DNA of 64,000 nt, taken from assembly GCA_029953615.1 (NCBI GenBank), contig CP124529.1:4216501-4280500 (forward strand), written 5' to 3'. The notes under the pieces were generated by a model, which did not search any database, was not told where the DNA came from, and was given only the letters and a program-made list of their open reading frames with translations. Positions 1 to 9,509 of the stretch are shown one piece after another (position 1 is the first letter of the stretch; each line of letters opens with the position of its first letter). The DNA comes from Pseudomonas putida. GTDB taxonomy: Bacteria > Pseudomonadota > Gammaproteobacteria > Pseudomonadales > Pseudomonadaceae. Position numbers and translations under genes: made by a program.

Positions 1-186
1 CAGGTGTTCAACATCGTCGATCGGCCGATTCCGTGCCCGGAATGCCTGACCGACCTGCCGTCCCAGGACCAGAACGAAGACGTGGTGCGTTCCAAGGTGC
101 TGGAGGCGCACAAGATCCTCATGGGCCTGAACGATTCCAACCGCGAAGCTTTCCATGACCTGGTCAGTGCGCTGGAGCGGACCTGA
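1..186 (+). CDS. C-terminal end of a probable STAS-domain anti-sigma factor antagonist (partial)
   Basis: The reading frame is open from the first base of the window and ends at the TGA at 184-186, so only about the last 61 residues are present. A GTG at position 4 is in frame, but it is probably internal. The visible part has a Cys-Pro-Glu-Cys pair (IPCPECL) followed by an amphipathic helical tail. I recall Pseudomonas genomes where a response regulator and a STAS-domain anti-anti-sigma protein lie just upstream of tal, and the tail is compatible with such a protein. No STAS core is visible, so this is an inference from context. Confidence 0.45.
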   Translation, partial: QVFNIVDRPIPCPECLTDLPSQDQNEDVVRSKVLEAHKILMGLNDSNREAFHDLVSALERT

Positions 187-202
187 TCTTCGGCCTGTAC
201 CG

Positions 203-324
203 GCCTCTTCGCGGGTGAACCCGCTCCCACAGGTTATGCATCAGCCTTGAGTCATGCACTCTCCCTGCACTGCATTCGAAACCTGTGGTGATCCTGTGGG
301 AGCGGGCGTGCCCGCGAAGAGGCC
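203..324. repeat. Convergent pair of REP palindromes
   Basis: Two inverted copies of the P. putida REP unit (GCGGGTGAACCCGCTCCCAC and its opposite-strand partner at 293-324) face each other between the partial gene and the phosphatase gene. Each can fold into a hairpin. They fill most of the 168-base gap and may serve as a transcription boundary between converging genes. Confidence 0.85.
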
Positions 325-354
325 AGCAAGGCCAACACAAGCAATACCTGCCTA

Positions 355-2205
355 TCACTCCCGCCGCGTAAACTCGGTCGCCTCACCCCCGCCCGCATCC
401 AGCTGATACACCCGCGCCGGCCGCCCGTGTTCATCGAAGAACACCTGCCCCAGCCCCGCCCCATTCCATAACCGTTCGCCAGCCTTGCTATGGCTGGGCG
501 TACGTGGCACCACCTCCATTTCCCGCCGCTTGGTAAACCAGTTGAGCGGCGAGCGCGGTGCATACAGCCAGCGGTTGAGCCGGTCGAGCACATCCAGCAG
601 GCGCCGCGGGAATTCGTTCTTGATCCCGCTGCTGGTCACCTGCCACAGGTGTGGGCTGCGCTGGCGGTGGCGGATCAGCACTTCATAGACGAACGAGTAA
701 TGCACATCGCCGGACAGCACCACGTAGTGCCCCGGCGTGCGCGAATGGCGGAAGATGTTGAGAATGACCTGCGCTGCACCGCGGTGGGCCATCCAGTTCT
801 CGGCATCCACCAGCAGCGGGTAGCCCAGCCAGCTGAACAGCTTCTGCACGGTCTCGATCAGCTTCACGCCAAAAATCGGCGCAGGCGACACGATGATCGC
901 CGATGGGTGGTCCAGCAGTGCATGCTGCAACTCGCTCAGCGCTTCCCAGTCGAGCAGGCCGGACGGCTTGGCCAGGCTGCTTTCGCTGCGCCAGCGGCGG
1001 GTGCGGGTGTCCAGCACCAGCAAGGGCGGGTTGGTGGGCAGGCTGAACTGCCAGCCCTGGAAGCGCAGCAGTGCGCCGATCAGCTTATCCTGGGTCTGGC
1101 TGTTCAACGCCTGGCATTGCCCGACCAAGGGCTTGCAGCCCTGCGGGTCGTTACCCCAGGCCTGGCACAGCAGGTAGCCGAGCAGTGCATTGCCGATGAT
1201 CCGCCGAGAGAAGGGGTGGCCGTAGGCGGTTTCTTCCCACTGCGCCGAGAGGTTCCAGTCGTCGGTGATGTCGTGGTCGTCGAAAATCATCAGGCACGGC
1301 AGGTGGGCCATCACCCGCGCTACCTGGCCGAGGTTGTCGGCAAACGCCTGGATCAGCGGCAGCTCCTGCCGGTAACGGGCCTGGCGCGGGGCGGTGAGCC
1401 CGTTGGGCATGTCCAGGTTTACCAGTTGCCAGGGCACCGGTGACCACACCAGCAGGTACATGGCCATGACTTCGGCGAAGGTCACCAGGTGGTTGTCGGC
1501 GTTGCTGGACGAGAAGATCGGCTTGCGCTTGCCGCCGAAAAAGCGCTCGCGCAGGGTCTCGTTGCGTTCCTGCGCCGGCAGCAGGTCGGCGCGGTGGTAA
1601 TAGCAGGCCGGGTGTTGGTACAGCGCCTGGCTGTCGGGCACCACCGCGCCCTCCAGTTGCTCGTCGAACAGGCCCAGGCGCGCAATCAGGCCGTGGATGG
1701 CCCGCAGCATCGGGCCGGCGACATCGTCGGCATAGACCTGGTCGCCGGTCATCAGCAGCACGGCGGGGCGCTCTGCGGGTTTTTCGCAGCCCTGCAGCAG
1801 GCGGTCGGCGCACAGCAGGCCGTCGGCGGCCGGGAAATGCGGCTTGCGACAGGAACCATGCAGCAGGTGGTCGAGCCGATCGCGCAGTACCAGGCTTGGG
1901 CGCTGGGTGCCGCTGTAGAGCAAGTGCGGTGCCCAGTCGGCGATGCCCTGGCCATTGATGAGCAGGTCATAGTCGAGCAGTTGGTTGCAGGGCAGTGGCT
2001 GGGCGAAGTGGATATCCAGCAGGTGGATGAAGGCGTGCCGGCCCACCGCGACCACCTGGCAATCGACCCGGGCCTCGCTTGCCGGAAAGATGAATTCGGG
2101 TTGCAGTGGTTGCGTGGCGACCAGCCAGATGGCCAGGCGCTGGGGTTCCAGGCGGCGGAGTACCGGGCCAGCGAGTACGTGGGGCAATGGGGTAGGGGAG
2201 GTCAT
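355..2205 (-). CDS. PhoD-like metallophosphatase family protein
   Basis: The 616-residue protein has the metallophosphatase motifs in order: MTGDQVYADD near residues 152-161, IFDDHDITDDWN near 305-317, and SGDVHYSFV near 497-505. These supply the Asp, Asn and His metal ligands of a binuclear phosphoesterase, as in PhoD/alkaline phosphatase D relatives. No signal peptide or Tat motif is evident, unlike classical secreted PhoD, so a cytoplasmic enzyme with an unknown phosphoester substrate is likelier. The gene is flanked on both sides by REP pairs and seems to be a single transcription unit. The ATG at 2205 is the first plausible start. Confidence 0.85.
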   Translation of the reverse strand: MTSPTPLPHVLAGPVLRRLEPQRLAIWLVATQPLQPEFIFPASEARVDCQVVAVGRHAFIHLLDIHFAQPLPCNQLLDYDLLINGQGIADWAPHLLYSGTQRPSLVLRDRLDHLLHGSCRKPHFPAADGLLCADRLLQGCEKPAERPAVLLMTGDQVYADDVAGPMLRAIHGLIARLGLFDEQLEGAVVPDSQALYQHPACYYHRADLLPAQERNETLRERFFGGKRKPIFSSSNADNHLVTFAEVMAMYLLVWSPVPWQLVNLDMPNGLTAPRQARYRQELPLIQAFADNLGQVARVMAHLPCLMIFDDHDITDDWNLSAQWEETAYGHPFSRRIIGNALLGYLLCQAWGNDPQGCKPLVGQCQALNSQTQDKLIGALLRFQGWQFSLPTNPPLLVLDTRTRRWRSESSLAKPSGLLDWEALSELQHALLDHPSAIIVSPAPIFGVKLIETVQKLFSWLGYPLLVDAENWMAHRGAAQVILNIFRHSRTPGHYVVLSGDVHYSFVYEVLIRHRQRSPHLWQVTSSGIKNEFPRRLLDVLDRLNRWLYAPRSPLNWFTKRREMEVVPRTPSHSKAGERLWNGAGLGQVFFDEHGRPARVYQLDAGGGEATEFTRRE

Positions 2206-2225
2206 CGACAGCTCGGGGGGCTATG

Positions 2226-2320
2226 CGGGCCCTTTCGCGGGCACGCCCGCTCCCACAGGTATGGCGGCGCTTTCAAGCACTGTGGAGATCCCTGTGGGAG
2301 CGGGCGTGCCCGCGAAGAGG
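2226..2320. repeat. Convergent pair of REP palindromes
   Basis: A pair of inverted REP units with GCGGGCACGCCCGC-type stems lies between the phosphatase start and the end of tal. Their arrangement matches the pair at 203-324, so the phosphatase gene is bracketed by REP pairs. Confidence 0.85.
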
Positions 2321-2412
2321 TCCGAGAAACAAATACACAACTATGACTCGGCAAAACAAAACGGGCGGAAAATGCTGAACACTTCCCGCCCGTCAGGCAA
2401 ACCCGAAATGTA

Positions 2413-3339
2413 TCAGGCCTTTTCAGCCATCAACTTCTCCAGCTTCTCCTGGTCCCGCGCGAACTGGCGAATACCCTCGGCCAGTTTCTCGGTACCCATG
2501 GCATCTTCGTTCATGGCCCAGCGGAACTGGCTTTCGTTCAGCGGCTGCTTGGGCTCGCCGGCATTGCCCGGCTTCAGCACCTGCGGCAAGTTACCTTGGT
2601 CGTCGCTGAGCTGCTGCAGCAGCTCTGGGCTGATGGTCAGGCGGTCGCAGCCGGCCAGCTGTTCGATCTGGCCGATATTACGGAAGCTGGCGCCCATGAC
2701 CACAGTGTCGTAGCCGTTGGCCTTGTAGTAGTTGTAGATGCGAGTGACCGACTGCACGCCCGGGTCTTCGGCGCCCACGTATTCCTTGCCGGTGCTCTTC
2801 TTGTACCAGTCGTAGATACGGCCCACGAACGGCGAGATCAGGAACACCCCGGCATCGGCGCAGGCTTGGGCCTGGGCGAAGGAGAACAGCAGGGTGAGGT
2901 TGGTCTGGATGCCTTCCTTCTCCAGCTTTTCCGCGGCGCGGATGCCTTCCCAGGTGGAGGCCAGCTTGATCAGCACGCGGTCGCGGCCAACGCCAGCGGC
3001 TTCGTACAACTCGATCAGCTTGCGCGCCTTGGCCAGCAAGGCGGGTTCATCGAACGACAGGCGGGCATCCACCTCGGTGGAGATACGCCCCGGGATGACC
3101 TTGAGAATGCCCGAGCCCACGGCCACCGCGAACTTGTCGCAAGCCAGGTCAACATTACCCTTGGCATCGGCCTTGACCTGCTTGAGCAGCTCGGCGTAAC
3201 CCGGGATGGCCGCAGCCTTGAGCAGCAGCGACGGGTTGGTGGTGGCATCGACCGGTTTCAGGCGGGTGATGGCGTCCAGGTCACCGGTGTCGGCGACCAC
3301 GGTGGTGAACTGCTTGAGTTGTTCCAGCTTGGAGGTCAT
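2413..3339 (-). CDS. tal: Transaldolase
   Basis: This 308-residue class I transaldolase transfers a dihydroxyacetone unit between sedoheptulose-7-phosphate and glyceraldehyde-3-phosphate in the non-oxidative pentose phosphate pathway in the cytoplasm. The Schiff-base lysine lies in [12 protein letters not shown], and [14 protein letters not shown] near the N terminus is a family hallmark. The ATG at 3339 ([10 protein letters not shown]) was chosen because it gives the normal TalB-like length; an in-frame extension of 18 codons upstream looks spurious. It stands alone, with a stretch of REP elements upstream. Confidence 0.97.
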   Translation of the reverse strand: MTSKLEQLKQFTTVVADTGDLDAITRLKPVDATTNPSLLLKAAAIPGYAELLKQVKADAKGNVDLACDKFAVAVGSGILKVIPGRISTEVDARLSFDEPALLAKARKLIELYEAAGVGRDRVLIKLASTWEGIRAAEKLEKEGIQTNLTLLFSFAQAQACADAGVFLISPFVGRIYDWYKKSTGKEYVGAEDPGVQSVTRIYNYYKANGYDTVVMGASFRNIGQIEQLAGCDRLTISPELLQQLSDDQGNLPQVLKPGNAGEPKQPLNESQFRWAMNEDAMGTEKLAEGIRQFARDQEKLEKLMAEKA

Positions 3340-3502
3340 GGGCGTGCTCTGTCCTGTGCAATGACTCGACATTACCCGAGCCCCGACGGCCACTCAAGGG
3401 CCCGCGAAGCGCGGTGCGAAAGGTGAAGATTCGAGTCGCAAGCGGCCCCGAGGTTCCGCATGCACAAAAACGGCGTGCGCTGTCATGGCGACCGCTCGGC
3501 TT

Positions 3503-3710
3503 TTGTGGGAGCGGGCGTGCCCGCGAAGAATTCAACGCGGTGGCTGGCACCGGCTGCGCCGGTGTTCGCGGGCTCGCCCGCTCCCAAAGGTACCGCGAAA
3601 TCTTGAGGGTCTGCGCCGTACCTGTGGGAGCCTGGCTTGCCGGCGATGGGCCGCAAAGCGGCCCCAAATCGCTTAACTGACTGGTATCAGTGCACGCTCG
3701 CTCCCACAGA
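3503..3710. repeat. Cluster of REP palindromes
   Basis: At least three REP-type hairpins lie in the 396-base gap between tal and dusA. Two are of the GCGGGCGTGCCCGC type (3503-3530 and 3560-3590). The third is the variant containing GGGCCGCAAAGCGGCCC (3620-3664). A partial GCTCGCTCCCACA end sits near 3698-3710. No gene is visible in this gap. Confidence 0.8.
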
Positions 3711-3735
3711 TAATGCGGCGCTTGTCAGGGCCGGG

Positions 3736-4746
<1,011 letters not shown>

Positions 4747-4762
4747 TCTGGTCTACGCATTG

Positions 4763-4843
4763 TTGTACCATTTTTCGGGAGTTTGGGGCGTTTTTGGCGT
4801 GACGGTAGTGCGATGTACCACCGCCAGCCACGCTTGTACCACC
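4763..4843 (+). repeat. Three TGTACCA(CC) direct repeats, possible integrase arm sites
   Basis: TTGTACCA at 4763-4770, ATGTACCACC at 4813-4822 and TTGTACCACC at 4834-4843 are direct repeats packed between the dusA start and the integrase remnant. Short repeated arm-type sites next to the integrase start are typical of tyrosine recombinase attachment regions. Calling them arm sites is an inference. Confidence 0.5.
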
Positions 4844-4851
4844 GGAAATCC

Positions 4852-5165
4852 ATGGCAACGATCAGAGCAACGAAAAAGGCTGATGGAACGGTTAGCTATA
4901 CCGTCCTGATCCGCCTCAAGAAAAAGGGTGTCCTATTCTACCAACAGTCCCAGATATTCGCCTGCAAGCAGGCTGCTCAAGCCTGGGCGAAGCGACGAGA
5001 GACCGAGTTGGCTGAGCCCGGCGTGATCGAACGCGCCAACCGTGGTGGCACGCAGTCAAGAACATGATCGATCGCTACCTGATGGAAGCCGAGAAAGCCC
5101 GGCCGCCGGGTAAGACGAAGCGGCAGGCCCCCTGGCTATCAAGAACAGTTACCCTGGCGAAGTGC
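4852..5165 (+). pseudogene. N-terminal remnant of a dusA-type tyrosine integrase
   Basis: From the ATG at 4852 the frame reads MATIRATKKADGTVSYTVLI and continues into YQQSQIFACKQAAQAWAKRR. This looks like the arm-binding N terminus of a site-specific tyrosine integrase. The frame breaks near 5045-5055. The continuation (MIDRYLMEAEKARPPGKTKR) is in another frame from about 5064 and breaks again near 5130-5145. Only about 100 of the usual 350-400 residues survive, with no catalytic R-H-R-Y domain. It is adjacent to dusA and reads away from it, as in dusA-integrated islands. It is not expected to be functional. Confidence 0.75.
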
Positions 5166-5454
5166 ACCGCTTTGGGTCTATCCGACTGGCAGGGTGGCCG
5201 CTTTCTGCCAAAAGCTGCCCTTCGTAAACAGACAAAAATCGGCCAAAAGTGGACTTCAGCTGAGCACAAATGAAGCACACTGGCGTGTTGTTGCCCACGT
5301 TGCCCCAGATGCCTTCTTAGGTGTAAGACTCCAACGCAAAACCGCGTGGGTCAGGTTCACCGAACCCTCGTTCACCAAACACCGTGGAGAAACGCAGGAG
5401 CATGGGGGGGTGTCTGCCAACAGACTGAAACAGCTTCGCGCTGGTGTACTTCCT
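5166..5454. other. Non-coding scar downstream of the integrase remnant
   Basis: This 289-base stretch has no convincing reading frame. It contains CCGCTTTGGGTC and CCGCTTTCTGCC-like segments of the sort scattered between Pseudomonas genes, and no recognisable terminal repeats. It is probably debris left by decay of the island that carried the integrase. Confidence 0.4.
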
Positions 5455-6909
5455 CTACCGCTCGACTCGGAGTTTTGGCTGTGCCCGAAGCGTGATTGCT
5501 ATGGCGAATTCAGCCAGTTTGCCGAAAGGTGCTCTGAGCAGGCTAGGTAGGCTCCAGCGACCTTGGACGAATATTCCCTTGGCATGGCTCAGGGAGCGAA
5601 AACCCTCGATGCCGTGGTAGGCCCCCATACCGCTCGGCCCTACACCGCCGAATGGTAGATCATCCACGGCAACGTGCAGCAGAGTGTTGTTAATGCCGAC
5701 ATTCCCGGATGTGGTGCGCTTGAGGACAGCCTCGCTGTCGGCATCCATATTGCCGAAATAGTAAAGCGCGAGTGGGCGCGGCCTGGCGTTGATGTAGTCG
5801 ATTACTTCGTCGAGAGAGCGGTAGGTACGAACCGGTAGCAGTGGGCCGAAGATTTCCTCCTGCATGACCAACGCATCGTCTTCGGCTCCCACGATCAACA
5901 CCGGAGCCAATGTCCGCGATCGTTCTGCCGCACGCTCTGGGGTCACTCCTACCTCGATCACGTCTGCTCCCTTTGCGTGTGCGTCTTTGATGAGCGTATG
6001 CAACCGCATGTAATGCCTGTCGCTGATAATCGAGGTGTAATCGGGACTGGTTGGGCCTTGCGGGTAAGAACGGGCAACAGCGTCGCGGTACTGGGTAATG
6101 AATTCGCTCAAGTCGTCTTCATGAACCAGGGCGTAGTCCGGTGCAACGCAGGTCTGACCAGCATTGGATAATTTGCCGAAGACGATGCTTTCCAATGCGC
6201 TACGCCCTGCATGGCCTGGCGCCAAGACCACGGGACTCTTGCCGCCCAGTTCAAGGGTAAGCGGTACCAGATTGTCACTGGCAGCGCGCATTACCATTCG
6301 ACCTACCTGTGTGCTGCCGGTGAACAGCAGGTGATCGAACGGAAGGCTGCTGAAATAGGCGCCTGTCTCAGGGCCGCCGAGTACCACTGCTACCTCATCG
6401 GCAGAAAAACAGCTCGCCAACATGCGCTGAATCAGTGCACTGGTGCGTGGCGTAAGTTCGGAAGGTTTGATCATCACCCGGTTGCCAGCCGCGAGCGCAG
6501 TTGCCAATGGGATGAAGGTTAGGGAGAACGGGTAGTTCCAAGGCGCCATCACTCCGATCACACCTTTGGGCTGGTACTCCACATAGGCGCGGCCGGCGCG
6601 ATGAAACGCCGCGACATGACGACGTTCGGGCTTCATGAAACGGCGCAGGTGTCGCAATAAGTAGTCAATGGACTGAACCACGCCAAGCAGTTCCATGATG
6701 TCGGTTTCATACCTGGAGCGATTGCCGAAATCAGTACTGATCGCATCCTCTACTTCACGCCTGTGAGCGAGAACCACCGCGCGCAATTTGACCAGGTTGG
6801 CCCTGCGTCGTTTAAGGCCGGGTGGCCCGTCGTTAAGAAATGCCCTTCTTTGTTGGTCGAGCATACTGGCGGTGTCGATAGCTGGGGAGTCCACTACAGC
6901 GATGGTCAT
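5455..6909 (-). CDS. Coniferyl-aldehyde-dehydrogenase-like aldehyde dehydrogenase
   Basis: The 484-residue NAD(P)-dependent aldehyde dehydrogenase has the oxyanion-hole motif MAPWNYPF, FTGSTQVGR in the Rossmann part, the general base Glu in LELGGKSPVVL and the nucleophile Cys in SNAGQTCVAPDY. The overall form matches the CalB/coniferyl aldehyde dehydrogenase group, which oxidises aromatic and aliphatic aldehydes. The ATG at 6909 is preceded by GGGAGG and overlaps the stop of the upstream flavin oxidoreductase as ATGA, so the two are translationally coupled. A longer in-frame start exists at 6954 but lies inside the upstream gene. The true substrate is not shown. Confidence 0.88.
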   Translation of the reverse strand: MTIAVVDSPAIDTASMLDQQRRAFLNDGPPGLKRRRANLVKLRAVVLAHRREVEDAISTDFGNRSRYETDIMELLGVVQSIDYLLRHLRRFMKPERRHVAAFHRAGRAYVEYQPKGVIGVMAPWNYPFSLTFIPLATALAAGNRVMIKPSELTPRTSALIQRMLASCFSADEVAVVLGGPETGAYFSSLPFDHLLFTGSTQVGRMVMRAASDNLVPLTLELGGKSPVVLAPGHAGRSALESIVFGKLSNAGQTCVAPDYALVHEDDLSEFITQYRDAVARSYPQGPTSPDYTSIISDRHYMRLHTLIKDAHAKGADVIEVGVTPERAAERSRTLAPVLIVGAEDDALVMQEEIFGPLLPVRTYRSLDEVIDYINARPRPLALYYFGNMDADSEAVLKRTTSGNVGINNTLLHVAVDDLPFGGVGPSGMGAYHGIEGFRSLSHAKGIFVQGRWSLPSLLRAPFGKLAEFAIAITLRAQPKLRVER

Positions 6910-8162
6910 CTTGCGCCTCCCAGGCCGTTGTAATGCGAAGACTTTTCTATCCATTTCCGATATTGGCGAGTGCGAAAGGCCATGGAGAGCTGTTGCAGAA
7001 TCAGCGCGCGTAACGGTGAAACTCTTGGGTCGGGCTTTTTAGCCTGACTAAGTTTGCGCAATTGAAACTTCACTACTGCCATGTTCGCCAAGGCTGCAAT
7101 GGCTTTGTTTTTCCATGTGATAGGCGGCAATTGCGGGGCATTGTCTTCGCCCTGCAACCAGTCTCGAGGCAAGTGCGGATCAATGGCTAACGCCGTTCCG
7201 ATGCCCACCATGTCCACACCACTCTGCACGACGCTTTCGGCCACCGGGCGGCGGCGTATACCGCCGGTGACCATCACCGGCATTTTGGCGACGGTCTGGA
7301 GATCACGGGCGAACTCGACGAAATAAGCTTCGCGAGCCAGGGTGCGACCATCGCGCGCGTCACCCTGCATGGCGGGTACTTCGTAGCTGCCTCCCGATAA
7401 CTCCACCATGTCCACGCTCAGGTCGTTGAGCAACTCAACCACCTTTTTTGCGTCATCGACGGTGAATCCTCCACGCTGGAAATCGGCGGAGTTGAGTTTG
7501 ACCCCCACTGCAAAATCCGCAGAAACCACGGCCCTGACCGCCTTGACGATTTCGAGCAACAGGCGCGCCCGGTTTTCCAGAGAGCCGCCCCACTCGTCCG
7601 TCCTTTGATTGGTCAACGGCGAAAGGAACTGGCTCAACAAATAGCCATGGGCGGCGTGGATTTCCACACCGGTGAATCCGGCTTGTTCGCCCAGGCGTGC
7701 GGTGTTCGCAAAGCGCTGAATGACTTCTTCTATCACGCCAGGGGTCATCGCGTGAGGCGTGGCGAAACGCTTGGACAGTTTTCCCAAATCCAGCGGCACG
7801 GCCGACGGCGCCCAGGTTTTTTGCCCAAGGTTGGACTGCATCTGCCGACCTGGGTGATTTATCTGCAACCAGAACTGCGCACCACCGGATCGACCAATAC
7901 GCGCCCAGCGCATGAACTTGTCCAGTTGTTGATCGTCCTGCAATACCACGCCACCCGGTCCGGTCATGGCGCGGCCGTCGACCATCACGTTGCCGGTGAT
8001 AATCAGGCCGGCACCACCGTCGGCCCACGCTTGATAGAGACGCATGAGTTCCTCGGACGGCGCTTGGTCGGCATCCGCCATGTTCTCTTCCATGGCGGCT
8101 TTGGCGATTCGGTTCTTGACGGTCGAACCGTTGGGAAGCATCAGGGTGTCGAACACATTCAT
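6906..8162 (-). CDS. NADH:flavin oxidoreductase (old yellow enzyme family)
   Basis: The 418-residue FMN TIM-barrel protein carries GVEIHAAHGYLLSQFLSP followed by NQRTDEWGGSLENRARLLLE, the hallmark of the OYE/NADH:flavin oxidoreductase family. Such enzymes reduce activated C=C bonds in enals, enones and quinones. It lacks the C-terminal iron-sulfur and second flavin domains of 2,4-dienoyl-CoA reductase. The ATG at 8162 has GAGGA upstream. The gene is first in a two-gene operon with the aldehyde dehydrogenase and is preceded by a MerR-type promoter at 8191-8221. Confidence 0.88.
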   Translation of the reverse strand: MNVFDTLMLPNGSTVKNRIAKAAMEENMADADQAPSEELMRLYQAWADGGAGLIITGNVMVDGRAMTGPGGVVLQDDQQLDKFMRWARIGRSGGAQFWLQINHPGRQMQSNLGQKTWAPSAVPLDLGKLSKRFATPHAMTPGVIEEVIQRFANTARLGEQAGFTGVEIHAAHGYLLSQFLSPLTNQRTDEWGGSLENRARLLLEIVKAVRAVVSADFAVGVKLNSADFQRGGFTVDDAKKVVELLNDLSVDMVELSGGSYEVPAMQGDARDGRTLAREAYFVEFARDLQTVAKMPVMVTGGIRRRPVAESVVQSGVDMVGIGTALAIDPHLPRDWLQGEDNAPQLPPITWKNKAIAALANMAVVKFQLRKLSQAKKPDPRVSPLRALILQQLSMAFRTRQYRKWIEKSSHYNGLGGAR

Positions 8163-8190
8163 GGAGCAGTCCTCAACTGGATATGAGGCC

Positions 8191-8221
8191 ACCTTAAGAT
8201 TGAAGTCAGCTTTAAGGTCAA
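8191..8221 (-). promoter_or_regulatory. MerR-type promoter/operator A (flavin oxidoreductase operon)
   Basis: On the minus strand TTGACC (8221-8216) and TAAGGT (8196-8191) are separated by exactly 19 bases. The core TTAAAGCTGACTTCAA matches three other sites nearby. A 19-bp spacer is the signature of promoters activated by MerR-family regulators. Confidence 0.7.
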
Positions 8222-8237
8222 CACCTTTTTTTCCAGG

Positions 8238-9314
8238 TCAATCCATCCTCATCTGGCCAGACCCTGGCAAGTGCGTCACCAGATTGGCGCCCAGCAGCTG
8301 GGCGGGCGTATAAGCGCCGCCAGTCGGGCGCACCTGTAGTAGGTAGTCGACCACGGCCAACGCAGCATTGATCGTCAGGGTGTACACGTTCGCTGTGTGT
8401 ACGCGTGCGACTTTGCAGTCACCGCGAGCGTTTCGGGCCTCACCCCACACATAGGTGCCTTGATCGGCACGCTTTTCCTGATCCGGGCCGACTACTGTCT
8501 TGCCGATGCGCCTTGAGCAGACTCTGCACGAAGGACAAAACCAACAGCGGACGAATGAAATTGGCGAATCAGGCGCCGCGAATCATCCCCGCTGAGCCTG
8601 GAATAAACACTTCGATATTGGCAATACCAGTGGTGCCAAGCTGTGGAAACGTCGCCCCAAGGAATGGTCATGGCCAATTTCTCTCCGGCGCCAAAGTCGA
8701 TACGCCGTACCCGATACGCCAGCGGTACCGAGACAATTTTGCCGTCACGACGAACCTTGCCGCCCTGCGCCATGCCTTTCAATCGAAGTATTGGCAGTAC
8801 CGGGTGAAAAGCTCGAGCGCGAATCAAACCCCAGCGCCAAATGCGTTGCATCCGGCAGTGCGTTTTTCAATACGGCAGCGACACAGTCAGTCGGCACCAC
8901 ATCAAAGCCGACGCCGGGGCAAATGACCACGCCCGCCGCACGCGCCCGTTCACTCAAGGACTGGGCGTGCTCGAATACGGCAATTTCGCCGGTGATGACC
9001 AGGTAGTGCGCATTGACGCGCAAGCAGGCTTCCATCATAGGGGTGGCGGTCGCTGAAAACGGCCCTGCGCAATGCAGAATCAAGCCATGGCCTTTGATCT
9101 GAGCAAGCAACCGCACTTGATCGTCCAGTCCGAACACTCGGGTTTCAAGGCCCAGCTCCCGACCCAGGGCTTCGACCTTGTCACGGTTGCGTCCCGCCAG
9201 CACAGGCTTAAGCCCACGCTTTACAGCATCACGAGCGATCAACTCGCCGGTGTAGCCATTGCCGCCATAGATCATCCATTTGAACTGCATATTCAGGTTG
9301 TCTTGCTGACTCAT
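8238..9314 (-). pseudogene. Broken saccharopine-dehydrogenase-like / trans-acting enoyl reductase gene
   Basis: The N-terminal 170 or so residues read well from 9314 or the internal ATG at 9290: MIYGGNGYTGELIARDAVKR with a Rossmann glycine motif, then GPFSATATPMMEACL. The frame breaks near 8770-8790 and resumes elsewhere with KVRRDGKIVSVPLAYRVR and AMTIPWGDVSTAW. It breaks again near 8645, meets an in-frame TGA near 8570 after GSAGMIRGA, and shifts once more before the intact C-terminal part (GTYVWGEARNA to QMRMD, 8238-8470). With at least four lesions this is a decayed gene of about 358 codons. It has its own MerR-type promoter at 9372-9402. Confidence 0.8.
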
Positions 9315-9371
9315 GCATTGCTCCGGACGGTATTGATGACGTGCGTTATTGCCTTGCCCAATCAGTGCCAG

Positions 9372-9402
9372 ACGCTAGCGTTAAAGTCAGGTTGAAGGTC
9401 AA
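9372..9402 (-). promoter_or_regulatory. MerR-type promoter/operator B (saccharopine-dehydrogenase-like pseudogene)
   Basis: On the minus strand TTGACC (9402-9397) is followed after 19 bases by TAGCGT (9377-9372). The core TTCAACCTGACTTTAA matches the other three sites well in its right half. Confidence 0.6.
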
Positions 9403-9448
9403 GCGGAAGTGAGCAACTGCCGACGGAAATTATTTGCAGCAGTGGGGA

Positions 9449-9479
9449 TTGACCTTAAAGCGAGGTTTAAGGTGAGCAT
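9449..9479 (+). promoter_or_regulatory. MerR-type promoter/operator C (DJ-1/PfpI gene)
   Basis: On the plus strand TTGACC (9449-9454) is followed by the core TTAAAGCGAGGTTTAA. ACCTTAAA and TTTAAGGT form a perfect inverted repeat. The hexamer after 19 bases (GAGCAT) is a weak -10. The site lies 31 bases ahead of the start codon at 9510. Confidence 0.6.
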
Positions 9480-9509
9480 GCACTGACCTGCTTGATTGAT
9501 GGAACCCGG

